A stretch of DNA of 64,000 nt from Centrapalus pauciflorus (GCA_020465985.1 JAANYP010002010.1:124001-188000); one strand, 5' to 3'. Shown: positions 10,088-21,745, counted from the first letter of the stretch. The notes: generated by a model from the letters alone, not told the origin. Numbers and translations: made by a program.

Positions 10088-11306
10088 TAGGAGGGGCTGC
10101 GACAGGATAATGCGAAACGAAAGTGTCTGACTGGGCAGCTTGAGACGTTGATCAGGGACGATCGAGGGCTGTATACGTTTCATGACAGAGTTTGGGTCCC
10201 TAGGGTGGGAAATCTGCGACAATTGATTCTTCATGAGTCGCACAAATCGAGGCTATCTGTTCATCCAGGGAGTACTAAGATGTACCGTGACCTCCGTGAC
10301 TTCTATTGGTGGCTATATGTAGAGTAGTGTATGATATGTCTAAGAGTTAAGGCAGAGCATCAGAAGTCGCACGGTCATCTTCAGCGTTAGAGATCCCCGA
10401 GTGGAAGTGGTACCACATTACGATGGATTTCATTGTGAGACTTCCACCCACGGTTCGCGGGAATGAGATGATCTGGATAATATTGGATAGACTAACAAAG
10501 AGTGCGCACTTCCTAGCCATCCGGGGCACTATCACCATGGATCAATAGCGAGACTGTACATTAATGAGGTGATATCACGGCATTGGATTCCGAGGTCGAT
10601 TACTTCGAACAGGGATACTCGATTTACGTCTCGATTTTGACAGAGCTTCCAGTGGGAATTGGGAACCAAGGTTCAGTTGAGCACGGCGTACAGACCTCAG
10701 ACTGACGGGCTTACCGAGCGTACTAATCATACCCTCGAGGATATGTTGCGAGTGTGTGCTATCGACTTCAGTGGTAATTGGGACGTGCATTTGCCATTAG
10801 TCGAGTTCGCTTATAATAATAGCTATCACGCCACCATCAAGATGGCTCCGTTTGAGGCATTGTATGGGCTCAAGTTCCTGGCCCAAGTGTGTTGGGGCGA
10901 GGTCGGTGAGCGACCTATTAGTGGGCCAGAGCTACTGCAAGAGACTAATGATAAGGTGGCCGTGATTAGGGAGCATATGAGGGTCACCCAGAGTCGTCAG
11001 AAAAGCAATGCTGATCGCCGTCTGACAGAGTTAGAGTTCCGTGTTGGGGACAAGGTTCTGCTTAAAGTGTCTCCATGGAAAGGAGACATCCGGTTCAGAC
11101 ATCGTGGGAAGCTGAGCCAGCGATATATAGGGTCGTTCGAGATCGTTGACAGAGTTCGGGATCAGGCTTATCGATTGAGACTGCCTCCAGAGTTAGCTGG
11201 CTTGCACGATACCGTTCACGTGAGTCATCTACGGAAGTGTCTGGCCAAAGATGATCAGTACGTGTCGTTATCCGAGATCACAGTCGATAATAAGCTATGA
11301 TATGCG
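10088..11306 (+). pseudogene. CHR-A integrase, decayed
   Basis: Zinc domain and first half of the core (10088-10658) are recognisable but full of stops and small indels: VHPGSTKMYRDLRDFYWW, then CMICLRVKAEHQK, MDFIVRLPPT and LDRLTKSAHFLAI. The second half is one open frame (10659-11300) with YRPQTDGLTERTNHTLEDM, which has the catalytic glutamate, EFAYNNSYHATIKMAPFEA and a C-terminal SH3-like segment with HRGKLSQRYIGSFEIVDRV. The whole cannot be translated as one protein. Confidence 0.9.
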
Positions 11307-11490
11307 GATCAGCCCGAAGCCATTACCGACAAAAAGATAAAGAAGCTGAGGAATAAATAGATTTCCTTGGTACTCATTCAGTGGAGGCATCATAAGGGTA
11401 CCAACGCCACCTGGGAACCCGAGTCTGAAATGAGACCGAGATATCCTCAGTTGTTTTCGAGCTCGAGTTATATTCCGGGACGGAATCTCT
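11307..11490 (+). pseudogene. CHR-A chromodomain
   Basis: C-terminal chromodomain remnant. A stop (TAG near 11358) precedes VLIQWRHHKGTNATWEPESE and MRPRYPQLF. The W...ATWEPE...YP.LF pattern is typical of plant chromoviruses of the Tekay/Del group. This gives the clade assignment of CHR-A. Confidence 0.85.
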
Positions 11491-11506
11491 TTAAGAGGGG
11501 AGGATT
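11491..11506 (+). other. Polypurine tract of CHR-A
   Basis: TTAAGAGGGGAGGATT lies directly before the LTR start TGTAACATCC at 11507. It marks the 3' end of the internal region. Confidence 0.92.
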
Positions 11507-12397
11507 TGTAACATCCGACTTTGGATCTGGTACGTGGATTTATTTTAGTGCATATTTATTTTAATAAGATTGTGTTGGTCCAATTATATCCTGATTAGTG
11601 GATTGATGCATGTCGGGATTGTCATTACGTGTCACCGGAATATATTTTTCAGGGATTAATTATGATCACATGATTAAACGGGTTAAAAGGGTATTAATAT
11701 TGAAAAATATGATATCGGGTTTGGGTTATGGGGTATCGGGTTGCCAAAAATAGAAAGTATATACGTGCTTTCCCTTTTTCCTTCCTTTATTCAATTAGAA
11801 AGTTGAGAGTGTACTGTGTGTGTATGTACGTGAGTTCTAGTAGCAAAAATCCATTTCAACTCCAAAGTTGATTGCTGAATTTTCAAGTTCATCTTCATTA
11901 TCTCCATTGTTGGGTGTTCTTGAGCTCAAGAAGGTAAGGAAACTTTGATTTGGATTCTAAATTTCGAGTTATGTGTTGTGGGGTTGTGTAAAATAGTTCC
12001 CAAGTCGTTAGGGGTTGTTGTGTATCGAATATTTGTGTTTCCTTTGGCTGAAATTCTATATGAGGGAGGAATTAACCTCCTAGACAGACTTGGAAATCGA
12101 ACAGGGAAGAAGCCTGTCGATCGGGATCGCGGTCACGATCCTGGAGCGTAATCGCAACGCGGCTGGGCCGAGTGCCGTCGCGATGGAGGCCGGGGCGTGG
12201 GCCGCGATCGGGGTTTTGGGCCGGTCCAGGTTGGAGGTTTAGGGTCGCGTTTTGCATGGGCTTTGGTGTTCTGTTGGGATTGTTGTTGGGTCCGGGTCAC
12301 TTATAGAGTCGTGTTTGGGTCTGTTTTGTGTGTAAGTTGGGTCTGAATTAACAGTTGGGACCTGTATGTTACAGGGACGAGTCGACAGCGGGCCGAG
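11507..12397 (+). mobile_element. CHR-A 3' LTR, interrupted
   Basis: Begins TGTAACATCCGACTTTGG and matches the minus-strand LTR at 47399-49190 for about 890 bases. At 12397, after GGGCCGAG, it is interrupted by the CHR-B LTR; the other copy continues at this point with TTAAATCAATGAG. It contains a GC-rich block (12110-12250). Confidence 0.9.
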
Positions 12398-14440
12398 TGT
12401 AACATCCTCAGATTTAAATTATTGTAATTGAGGTTTAATTAGCAGAATTTTTAAATTAATGTAATGTAAGTTGGATTATGAAAGTTGGTATGGAATTTGG
12501 ATTAATTATAAAGTTTGTTGCATTATTCGGAAATTTAGAATTTCAATTTATTTAAGTGAATATAATTATCAAATTGTTAAGCATAATAAAAATAAAGATA
12601 GAATTCTTTTTTTTATAAAATCAGTATTTAATGGAACCGGATAAGAGGAGGGACTAGATGTGCTAAAGATTTAAAAATGGGAATAAAAGACTTATAGTCT
12701 TTCATTTGAGCCATTGCACTTCTCTCACTAACTCAAACTCTCTCTCCCTCGGCTCTCTCTCTAAAACAATTAGAGATCATCAAATTGTGATTTTGGAAGC
12801 TGAAAATTTGGATTCAAGATACAAGGAAGGATTTATAAATGCTGCAATCAAAGATTTGAGGTAAGAAATCCTTTAAATTTCGAATTTGGGAACATTTTGG
12901 TTCGGTTTTGATAAAAAAAAACCGAAACATAGATTTGGAGTTGCAGATGTAAATGCATGTATGATCAGGTTGTAGATTCGTTTAAATCTAGTGTATAAGA
13001 CGTTATATACTTAATTTCAGCTTCTGAATCAACTTATAAGTATGATTTTGGAATTTTGGTGTGTGTTTTAGTGTGTGTGTTCGATGGTTAATGAAAATGG
13101 TCAAAAAGGAGGTTTGATTTGGGATTAAAAGTGTTAATATTAGTGTTAAAAGTGTTAAAAAATAAGTGTATGAAAGTTGGCATAAATTATTTCGAATATT
13201 GGATAAGTACAAAAAGGACAGAATTAAATCTGGAAAATATATAAACTGCACAAGTATAAACACAGATGGTCCGAATTTGGATCCGAGATGAACTCGGATC
13301 TGGTCCGAATTCGGATGAGGTCCGAACCTCAGATATTCAAAACAGAAAATAATTTGTAAGTGTTGGAATTCGGTTGGAGTCCGAATTCAGATGGGCCCGA
13401 ACTTGACATGGGGTCCGAACTTGTCTATGGTCCGAATTCAGATGAGGTCCGAATTCGGGCATTATATCCGAATTTCGGGTCAAATATTGCAAAACTTATA
13501 AAAAAAATTAAGTTTATTGAAATTAAACAGTTATTGACACAATATTTGGTTACAAATGATTTAACAGGTCCCTTGTGGTGTTGTTTAACCCCAGTGGGGT
13601 ACTTTGTGGATCCGGTTGAAAGCCTGAGGAGAAATAATATTGATTAAAGTTTAATAACGCACCCACTGTGAGTACATATGATTTCGCATGTTTATATCTG
13701 CTTTATGTTAGCTATTGCCTGGTGAGACATGTTGCTTCATTATCGTTGGGAATTCTACAAACTTGCGTAGATTTAGATGCACATTGATCTTGTTGCATGT
13801 CCGTTCTTTTGTTGTGCATCTATCGATGGACCGGCGGGTCTTATCTGTTACTCTGATGTTACTGCGCTATATGACCCGGAGCTGATCCCTCCGAGGTTCT
13901 GGTAGGCAGTAAGTCATCCCCGATGTTATGTCTGTCTCAGATGGTTGGTTTAATACCGAGCTTTGGGCTCGAAGGAGCTGCGGCTCTTGCTCCGTACTTG
14001 GTGTACGAAGAGATTATACGACGTTCGTCATCGGTGTTACTCTTGGGGCTTCATAAAGATTTATAAAATGCGTAAATCTGTGTATTCACTAAGCATTCGC
14101 TTACCCCTCATTTGTTGAATTTTTACAGGAAAAGGAAAATCTGCTGTCGGACCTTCTAGTTAGGTCGTTTTTGAAGTCTTGAAAGATATCTACTACACAA
14201 TCGGTAAATGTGCTATGGGACCAATGTTGCAATATATTCTGGATGTTGTAATAATGAATTGAGTATGTAGACTTAGTATTGGAACCTTGTAGCACTGTAG
14301 GGTGTTTGAAATTGTTGTATTATTTTTATTTTGTACTTTTATGCTTCCGCACTTTTGTTTAAGTATTCAGATCATATTGTAATTTATGTTTGGAATTTGG
14401 GTGTTATGTAATTGTGGTTAAATGTGGCAAGGGTGCCACA
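12398..14440 (+). mobile_element. CHR-B 5' LTR
   Basis: Complete LTR of about 2.04 kb, from TGTAACATCCTCAG to GGGTGCCACA (end could be 14443), inserted into the CHR-A 3' LTR after CCGAG. A primer-binding site follows, so this is a 5' LTR of a plus-strand element. It pairs with the opposite-strand LTR at 1-1924, differing by scattered substitutions and by minisatellite copy number (13265-13480). Confidence 0.9.
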
Positions 14441-14527
14441 TCAAGATGGTATCAAAGCAGTAGTTTGAGATTCAAGTGTTCGTGAGGTCTTGATCTCAAA
14501 TATTAAGTGATGATATGTAGTAATTTT
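14441..14527 (+). other. CHR-B primer-binding site and leader fragment
   Basis: TGGTATCAAAGCAG at 14447-14460 resembles the complement of initiator-Met tRNA (normally TGGTATCAGAGC), with one visible change. About 65 bases of leader follow before the SIRE-E-type LTR head at 14528. No gag is present. Confidence 0.85.
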
Positions 14528-14627
14528 TGTTAGGCACAAAAAGGCCTCAGTCAAACCTGTTTTGCATCTGAGGGGGAGATTATTAATCAAACCTGTTGAT
14601 GCTTTTGAAAGTTGATTCTGAATCCAC
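14528..14627 (+). mobile_element. SIRE-E-type LTR head, truncated
   Basis: Starts TGTTAGGCACAAAAAGGCC and follows the reverse complement of 5308-5220 with roughly six differences in 88 bases. It stops at about 14624-14630, where the SIRE-C RNase H sequence begins on the opposite strand. The shared AAGTTGA at the joint is microhomology. It is the right joint of the proposed inversion. Confidence 0.88.
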
Positions 14628-15061
14628 ATCACTTGGGAACAACAGCTTGCAGCTGCCACATATTCTGCTTCAGTAGAGGAGGTGGAAACAGTTGTTTGCT
14701 TTTTGCACTGCCAAGAGACCAGTCTTGCTCCTAGGTATTGACATCCACCAGTTGTGGACTTTCTGTCAATGTTGCAGCTTCCATAGTCACTGTCAGAATA
14801 GGCTGTTAGTTCAAGAGGAGAGTCTTTAGGATACCATAGGCCCAACTGTGGTTGACCCTTGAGGTATCTAAAAATTCTCTGAACAGCAAACAGATGTGAG
14901 TCCTTTGGAGCACATTGAAACCTGGCACAAACACAAACAGCAAACATTATATCAGGTCTAGAAGATGTGAGATACATTAATGAACCTATCAAGGATCTAT
15001 ATAGGTGAATGTCCACATCCACTCCATCTTTGTCTGCATCAAGCTGCTTGTGAGTGTCCAT
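14625..15061 (-). pseudogene. SIRE-C RNase H, 3'-truncated
   Basis: Ty1/copia RNase H on the minus strand. It contains YRSLIGSLMYLTSSRPDIMF, LTAYSDSDYGSCNIDRKST and SWQCKKQTTVSTSSTEAEYV, so the catalytic acidic residues are visible. True coding sequence ends near MWIQNQL at about 14627; the reading frame that runs on to 14441 continues into opposite-strand LTR and leader sequence and is a chimera. The end of RNase H, any extra ORF and the 3' LTR of SIRE-C are missing. Confidence 0.9.
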
Positions 15062-15654
15062 TGGAGTACTTGCAACTTTGGTATCTTTGTAACCAAACTT
15101 TTCCAGGATGTCATTAACATACTTTGATTGACTTATAAAAAGTCTTGTGGGCTTCTACTTAACCTGCGATCCTAGAAAGAAGGTTAGTTCTCCAATTGAT
15201 CTCATTTGAAACGTTTTGTGCATCAATGTCTCAAACTCCTTGCACAGAATGTCATTTGTGGACCCAAAAATGATATCATTAACATAGATCTGAACAAGAA
15301 AAATCTCTGATTTGATGGACTTTGTGAACAGTGTTTTGTCCAGAGTACCTCTCTTGAATCCATTTTGTAGAAGCTATGATGACAAAGTGTCATACCATGC
15401 TCTTGGTGCTTTATGGAGTCCATAGAGGGCTTTGTCTAGTTTGTAGACTCTGTATGGATACTTATAGTCCTCAAATACAGGAGGTTGACACACATAAACC
15501 TCTTCTTCAATTGTACCATACAGGAATGCAAATTTCACATCCATTTGGTACACTTTGAATCCTTTGAAGCTGGCATAAGCTAGGAACAGTCTGATGGCTT
15601 CTATTCTTGCTACTGGGGCGAAGACATCATCATAATCTATTCCTTCTTCTTGAG
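15062..15654 (-). pseudogene. SIRE-C reverse transcriptase core
   Basis: Copia RT core, broken by several stops. Readable motifs include YRVYKLDKALYGLHKAPRAW and FFLGSQV. The catalytic box, normally YVDD, reads YVND at about 15270-15280 (VQIYVNDIIFGS), so one of the two catalytic aspartates is lost. Stops occur near 15163 and 15376. This copy cannot have been active in its present form. Confidence 0.88.
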
Positions 15655-17070
15655 TTATCCCTGTGCTACCAATCTTGCTTTGTTCTTGATTACTTCCCCT
15701 CTCTCATCCTTCTTGTTTCTGAAAACCCATCTTGTACCAATTGCTCTCTTTCCTCTAGGTAAGTCAACTAGAGTCCATACATTCTGAATCTTGAACTGCA
15801 AAAGTTCTTCTTGCATTGCCTCAATCCAAGATGGATCTTTCAGAGCCTCAGATGCCTTCTTAGGTTCTAGTTGTGACATAAAGCATGCATGTTCAAAGGC
15901 AGCTAGACTGAATTCAGGAACTGCCGATTCAGCATCAGTTGACTCCTTGTGAATCATTGTCCTTGTCTGCATAGGTGTGCGTGGGTCTCCCACTATCTGG
16001 TTCAGAGGATGATACTTTTGAACCCTGAGTGTGGGTTCTCTTTCTGTCTGAAATGATGTTCCTAGATTTGTATCATCTCCTTCAGGACCACTTGATGATT
16101 TTGCTTCAGGAACAGCTTGACCAGAAGGTGGGACTGTTTCCCTATTGGATGAAGCTGTTACCTCAGGACTTGGGATTTGCACTTCATAATCTAGATTTGT
16201 GTCATGTTGAGCATCCAGTACCTCAGGACTTGGGATTTGCACTTTATAATCTAGAGTGTTTGTGTGACCAGCATGAGAATTTATGTTGGTAGCTTCAACA
16301 CTGTCTTCATCAGTTGCTGCAGTATACTCAACAAAGCTCAGAGAATTTGTTAGTGAATCTAAATCAAACAACCAATCAGGACCAGTGCCTTTGACATTTG
16401 CAGTGTGTTCATTAAACTTAACATTGGCACTTTCTTCAATGGTTTTAGACACACTGTTATATACTCTATAGGCTTTGCTTTGAGTAGAGTATCCTACAAA
16501 GAAACCTTCTTCAGCCTTACTTTCAAACTTACCTAAGTGAGTATTAGTGTGAAGAATAGTGCATGAACAGCCAAAAGACTTTAGAAAGGCTACTAAGGGA
16601 ACTCTATGATGCAATAACTCATATGGAGTTTTCCCCTGTGATTGAACAACTTGAACCCTATTTAGCACATAACAAGCTGTATTGACTGCCTCTGCCCAAA
16701 AGGTCATTGGCAGTTTGAAATCAGCTAGCATGGTTCTAGCAGCCTCTATTAAAGTTCTATTCTTCCTTTCAGCTACACCATTTTGTTGTGGTGTTCTGGG
16801 TGCACTATATTGCCTTGCAATACCTTTAGACTCACGAAAACTGTTTAGAGTATGATTTATAAATTCAGTTCCATTGTCTGACCTGAGCACCTTAACTCTT
16901 AAGTTTGATTGGTTTTCTATCTTAAGAATAAAGGATTTGACTAGCTCAGCAGTTTCATCCTTAGTCCTAAGAAAGTAGACCCATGTAAATCTGGTGAAAT
17001 CATCAACAATGACTAAACAGTAAGCTCTTTTATTCAAACTCAACACAGATGTTGGACCAACGAGATCCAT
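15655..17070 (-). pseudogene. SIRE-C integrase core and RT N-terminus
   Basis: A 471-residue open frame on the minus strand. The first 120 residues are the copia integrase core: MDLVGPTSVLS with the first catalytic aspartate, VLRSDNGTEFINHTLN with the second, and QQNGVAERKNRTLIEAARTM with the glutamate. Then come the C-terminal GKTPYELLHHRVPLVAFLKS region and a long variable linker with two near-repeats of QIPSPEV. It ends in the RT N-terminus: SWIEAMQEELLQFKIQNVWT, RAIGTRWVFRNK and KARLVAQG. It is the longest undamaged piece of SIRE-C. Flanking frames are broken, so it is a pseudogene as part of one polyprotein. Confidence 0.9.
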
Positions 17071-17800
17071 ATGAATAAGATGAAGAGCAGATGAGATTGA
17101 ATTTCCTTCTTTGGCCTTATGAGAAGTTTTGTGTTGCTTGCCTTTAAGACATGCTACACAATGATCATCACAGATGAACTCCTTTTAAGGTAAACCTCTT
17201 ACCAAACTCTTTTTGACTAGATCATTCATAGATTTGAAGTTCATGTGACACATCCTTCTTTGCCAAAGAGCAGACTCATTAGATGATGCTTTGGATATCA
17301 AACAACTCAAAGTTTTTGATTTTGATAAAAGATCTGTGTCCAAACAGTAGACATTGTCCTTCGTTGGTGTTCTAAGTAAAAACAAGATTTTCAGGGATTT
17401 TAAAATCTTTTGAAAGGACAATACACTCAGAGTCAGTGAATAGAACAATATTTTGTTTGTCACAGATTTGAGATACACTTCGTAAATTATACTTAAGCTG
17501 TTCAACATACAAAACATCATTGAAGATCATATTGCTTGCTTTGACAGTACCCTTACCTGTTATCTTACCTCCCTTGGAATTTCCACCGAATGCAACAAAT
17601 CCTCCTTCAAAGCCTTTGAAATTTGACAAACATTCAGAATTGCCTGTCATGTGCCTAGAGCATCCACTATCCAAATGCCATCTTGTTTTATGTTGTGACC
17701 TGTGGGTGCCCTGCACAAATAAAAGCTTAGTTAATAGTGCAGTAAACCCAAACCAAATTGGTTTTGGGTTGTCCTTGTGCATTGACATAACTATACACTG
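17071..17800 (-). pseudogene. SIRE-C protease and GAG-pre-integrase region
   Basis: The upper frame (17372-17788) contains the copia aspartic protease active site WHLDSGCSRHMTGNSE with D-S-G intact, and FVAFGGNSKGGKITGKG. A second frame (17185-17520) overlaps it and carries the GAG-pre-integrase zinc region (ALWQRRMCHMNFKSMNDLVK). A frameshift near 17380 separates the two and a stop near 17184 ends the lower frame. The integrase zinc-binding residues continue between 17184 and 17071 (HKTSHKAKEGN region). Confidence 0.85.
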
Positions 17801-19142
17801 TTTGTTTCTTTTTATACTTAGTGAGATCCACTGGTGGATTTTGTAGAGAGTATTTAGTTATGACATGAGGTTTCCAGGTGTTCTTTCCAACCATTTCATT
17901 AACAGTCTCAGATGATCCAGTACCAGTTCCAGTTTTACACTTAGTAGTTTGAACTGGGTTTTTAATGCTAACAACTTCAGAATTTTCACTACCAGTTCCA
18001 ACTTTAGACTTAACAGTCTCAATACTTGCATCCGCAGTTTGATCTGTGATTTTTCCTTTAACACACCATACTTTTTTAATGTTTTCTTTGGATTTTTCTA
18101 AAACTTGTTTTTGGTTTGTAGGCTGTCTTTTGTTGACTTTTAAGTACCTGAGGTCAACTGTCTTCTTTGGAACTGGTGTAACAGGGGGGTTGGCCTTTGA
18201 ATTTTTAGTGTTTTGAACAGATGCCTGTTTTTGAACCACAGTCTGTTTTGCAATAGATGGTTTATACAAACAATTTTTGGCCAAATGGTTTTTCCTGCCA
18301 CAATAGAAACATCTTTTTACTGTTTTGATTGGAGAACCAGTTTTGTTAGACCATAACTGGTTCTTGTTCCTTTGATTTCCCCTTACCTGCTGTTGTTTGG
18401 GAAACTTTTGGACACCATTCTTTTGGCATGTGCAGATTGGAACAGTCTTATTCCTTTTATTATTTTTTGAGGAAGATGCAATGTTACAGTTAGAAGATAC
18501 AGAAACATGTGGAGCATCATTGCTTACACTCATCTTCTCTTTTCCTTTCTTACTGAGGTTAGGGGTCTCTATAGGTGCACTCATTGTTTTGGGTTCTCTC
18601 TCAACTTCTTAACACTCACAGTCTTCATTTGGAATCAGTTCTTCTTTAGATTCAGGACTGTTTTCAAGGATAGGATCTACAGTTGTCATTGTCTCATCTA
18701 ATGGTTCATTAACAAGCCTATCAGCAACTTCACTCATGGGATGAATGTATTTGTTGTTGTATGGGGGTGGAGTGGCTCTGTATCCTATACGTTCTTTGGG
18801 ATTGAGCTGAGATTTTACCCTATCTTGAAATTGAACCTCCATTAGGTGTTCTAGCTTTTGATTTACCAATTTGAAGCTTCCTAGATCTATATTAACAGAT
18901 TCTATTTTCTTGTTAGCTTCTAACACCTTCTGTTCAGCCTCATTTAATTTCTTATTTAGGGTCTCTATTTTCTTATTCAGTTCCTTTTTCTCCCACTCAT
19001 GATATGTTCTATCATGTCCCATCTGAATCTCATTATCTTTATATTCGTTGATCTGTTTTTCAAGATCTTCTATGGCCTGCATGTACTCATATCTCCTTTC
19101 TTCCATCTTAGCTAGAGTTTTGCACATGCTCTCATTATGATC
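17801..19142 (-). pseudogene. SIRE-C gag, C-terminal part (coiled coil and second zinc knuckle)
   Basis: The long gag tail typical of SIRE elements. The upstream frame (18609-19142) is a strong coiled coil (KKELNKKIETLNKKLNEAEQ), ending in an acidic segment. After a stop at about 18609 the frame continues (18584-17727) with Lys/Asn-rich linkers and a CCHC knuckle CFYCGRKNHLAKNC. The gag is cut at 19142 by CHR-Y; its upstream part resumes at 29476 after the duplicated TGATC. Confidence 0.88.
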
Positions 19143-20042
19143 TGTCACACCCCGTTACCTCGGTTGGCAACGAAACGTGACGTCGCTGAAGCGTAACCAT
19201 AATCACAATGAACGACCACTATATGGACGTTTTCAAAAATACATCGATATAACTTTAAATGATAGAAATGTTTTACATAACCCGAAAATGATAAAAAGTA
19301 GTTCGCAATGTACAGAGATTTAATCATAATTAAATTATCCAAAATAATGCAATCAAATCTCCGACGGTTTGAAAATGAGTGCGGCTCCTTAAGTGCAGAA
19401 GCTTGAAAATACTAGCAATGTGGTGGACTTGCCTTAATTTCCTGAAAATACACGCTAAAATACGTCAACAAAAATTGTTGGTGAGCTCATAGGTTTACAC
19501 GTAAATCTGACTTGTATGGACAACAATAATAGAGTTTGAATTTATAAAATCATAAATTCCATGTTATGTATTACATATAAACCATCATGCAACCGAAGCT
19601 TAATTAAAATGAGTTTGCCCTTTGCAATATCCCCGACTGTAATACCGTGTGTTGAATATATATGCATTCCATGTTATGTATTACAAATAAATGCAATTAA
19701 CGGTTCATGATATATGGGCTGATGGAACCACATGTGTAATACATAATAGAAATGAAGTTGTTTTCGTGTCCATAAAAAAACGAAGCATGTATTTCAACTC
19801 CAAAACATAACAGTGTGAAAATAGGGGCTATGAGGACTCACCGAGATTGCGATGGCAAAAACTAGCGTAAAAAGCTATTTAGCGTGAATGGATGGATGAT
19901 GCGTCGTGTGAGTTTAATCGAGTCCTAAATGATAATAAGGACTTAATATCTCTAATATATGATGATATATATATTTACAGATTTTTATGTCTTAAATCAC
20001 CCAACATTACAAGTTTATAAATAAAATCTGCTTAAAACGTCA

Positions 20043-20092
<50 letters not shown>

Positions 20093-21490
20093 CAGCTATT
20101 TCGGAGGTTTTTTGGCCTACTTTGAGGCTGTTTTTGACCAAGCTCCAAAATGTTTTAGACTTTGGTTTTCTAGGACATTAAACTACTATATACAAAGGAT
20201 TTTTAGAATCAAGGATGGTCATTTTTCGAGATGTTTAGGTTGGTGAAAAAGCTCGTTAAAAACCCTATGTTGGCCATTTTTGAGCTGTCAAACTTTCCGT
20301 TTCCCAAATAATTTCGGGAGGTCTTAAACTCCAAAATAAATTATCAAAACTTCCAGATCTATAGTTAAGACATAGATCTAACTTTTGAGACAAGAATCAA
20401 CTCATTTCGTTAAGTTATGATTTTTCAAAGTCGATATAAATTTTCTGCCAAAAATCCGCAGTTTATAAACTTGAAACAACTTATGATTCTTGTTGTTTAT
20501 TCAAAGACTACTTGTATAAAAGTTATAAAATACGTATATATCACATGTTTTCATAATGTTAAAATTTTTATAATGTGTTCATATATTCATAAACACATTT
20601 AAAGAAACAACTTAAAAATAAAAACTAGAAACTTATAAACTTGAGTTTTTATGAAACTTGTTGTTGTTGGTGATTATATATATTATGCAAGACTTATATA
20701 AACATAAATATAAAATGTAACAAGCTAGTATTTACTTACTTTGATGTTTTTAGAAGAATGGAAATGAGTTGAAGGTTGGATCTTCAAAGGTTTCACCAAG
20801 AACACCTTGCAAATGAAGAACTCTTGAAAGAAAAGTTTTGTGGAGTATGTGTGTGTGTGTGGCCGGTTTCTAGAGAGGGAGGAAGAGATTTTTGGTGTGA
20901 AGAATGAAATGGAAATTGCTCTCTATTTATAGAGGATGAAAAGGTATGAAATGATGGCAAGAATGGAGGTTGAGTAAGATGTCTTGCAAAGTATGGAGAA
21001 TGATGAAGACATGTGATGTTGATTGTGCATGGTTGATGAAATAAAATATTGAAGTTGTGTACTATATGGGGTGGCCGGCCATGTGATGAATATTTGTGTA
21101 TTTTCATTTTTTTGTATAAATGTATTTAGAATGTATTCTTGTATTTCCCTTTTCTTGTAAATTGATAAATACTTTTGAATGCATTATTTTAATGAATTGT
21201 TTTAGTTTTGCATAATTAATGTTAAGTAATTGTATTAGTGTATGATTAGTGTCACTAATCATAATTTAATTATGTACTTAGTTGAATTAATCCCTCATAT
21301 CGTAAATTGATCGGATTAATTGATTTCTCGATTCATCACACCGATGAATTTGATTCTAATTGAGTTGAATTTTCTAATAAACCTTGTTAATCACTTGATT
21401 AATTTCTAATGACCACTGATTAGGTATTAATTGGCTATTAAATACAGATTAGGTCGTTGTTGCTAACCTGGTTTAGTGTCGGATGTTACA
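19143..21490 (-). mobile_element. CHR-Y 3' LTR
   Basis: 2348 bases; on the minus strand it runs from TGTAACATCCG at 21490 to GGGGTGTGACA at 19143. It holds a long (TA)n run at about 20048-20086 and a TATA box at 20924-20931. It lacks a block of roughly 75 bases that the 5' LTR keeps near 27620-27690. Confidence 0.95.
20924..20931 (-). promoter_or_regulatory. TATA box in CHR-Y 3' LTR
   Basis: Minus strand CTCTATAAATAGAG. The same box occurs at the same relative place in the 5' LTR (28907-28914) and in the related CHR-V LTR (58813-58820). That conservation across diverged LTRs supports it as the core promoter. Confidence 0.75.
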
Positions 21491-21510
21491 GTCTCCCCCT
21501 GTTAAGGGAA
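21491..21510 (-). other. Polypurine tract of CHR-Y
   Basis: Minus strand TTAACAGGGGGAGAC lies immediately before the 3' LTR start. A strong purine run. Confidence 0.93.
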
Positions 21511-21523
21511 TTTCGTCCCGAAA

Positions 21524-21745
21524 TTAGCTCGTGTTCTCCACTTCTTGAGTATTTGAGAACAGATGGGGGTATTTTTCTCGGAACTGGTCTTCGCGTTCCC
21601 ATGTAAACTCAGGACCTCGCTTAGAGTTCCATCTGACTTTTATTATCGGGATCCGGCTGTGCTTTAGTTTCTTGACTTCTTGGTACATTATTTCTAAGGG
21701 TTTCTCAATGAAGTTCAACTTATCGTCTAACTCCAGCTCGTCCAT
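21524..21745 (-). pseudogene. CHR-Y chromodomain (separate frame)
   Basis: The C-terminal end of the CHR-Y polyprotein. It contains KHSRIPIIKVRWNSKRGPEF, TWEREDQFREKYPHLF and a short tail. The VRW...TWERE...YPHLF pattern is the chromodomain of plant chromoviruses. It overlaps the end of the integrase frame by about 25 bases in another frame, so a small indel near 21740 has cut the chromodomain off the integrase. Confidence 0.85.

Noticed and set aside
20048..20086. (TA)n tract as an origin or regulatory site
   Set aside because: A simple microsatellite of differing length in the two CHR-Y LTRs.
20793..21107. Sense-strand frame in the CHR-Y LTR, with a longer version at 28662-29090
   Set aside because: The reading frame differs between LTRs and is absent from the CHR-V LTR. 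It lies just downstream of the TATA box, in the likely transcript leader, and has low-complexity residues.
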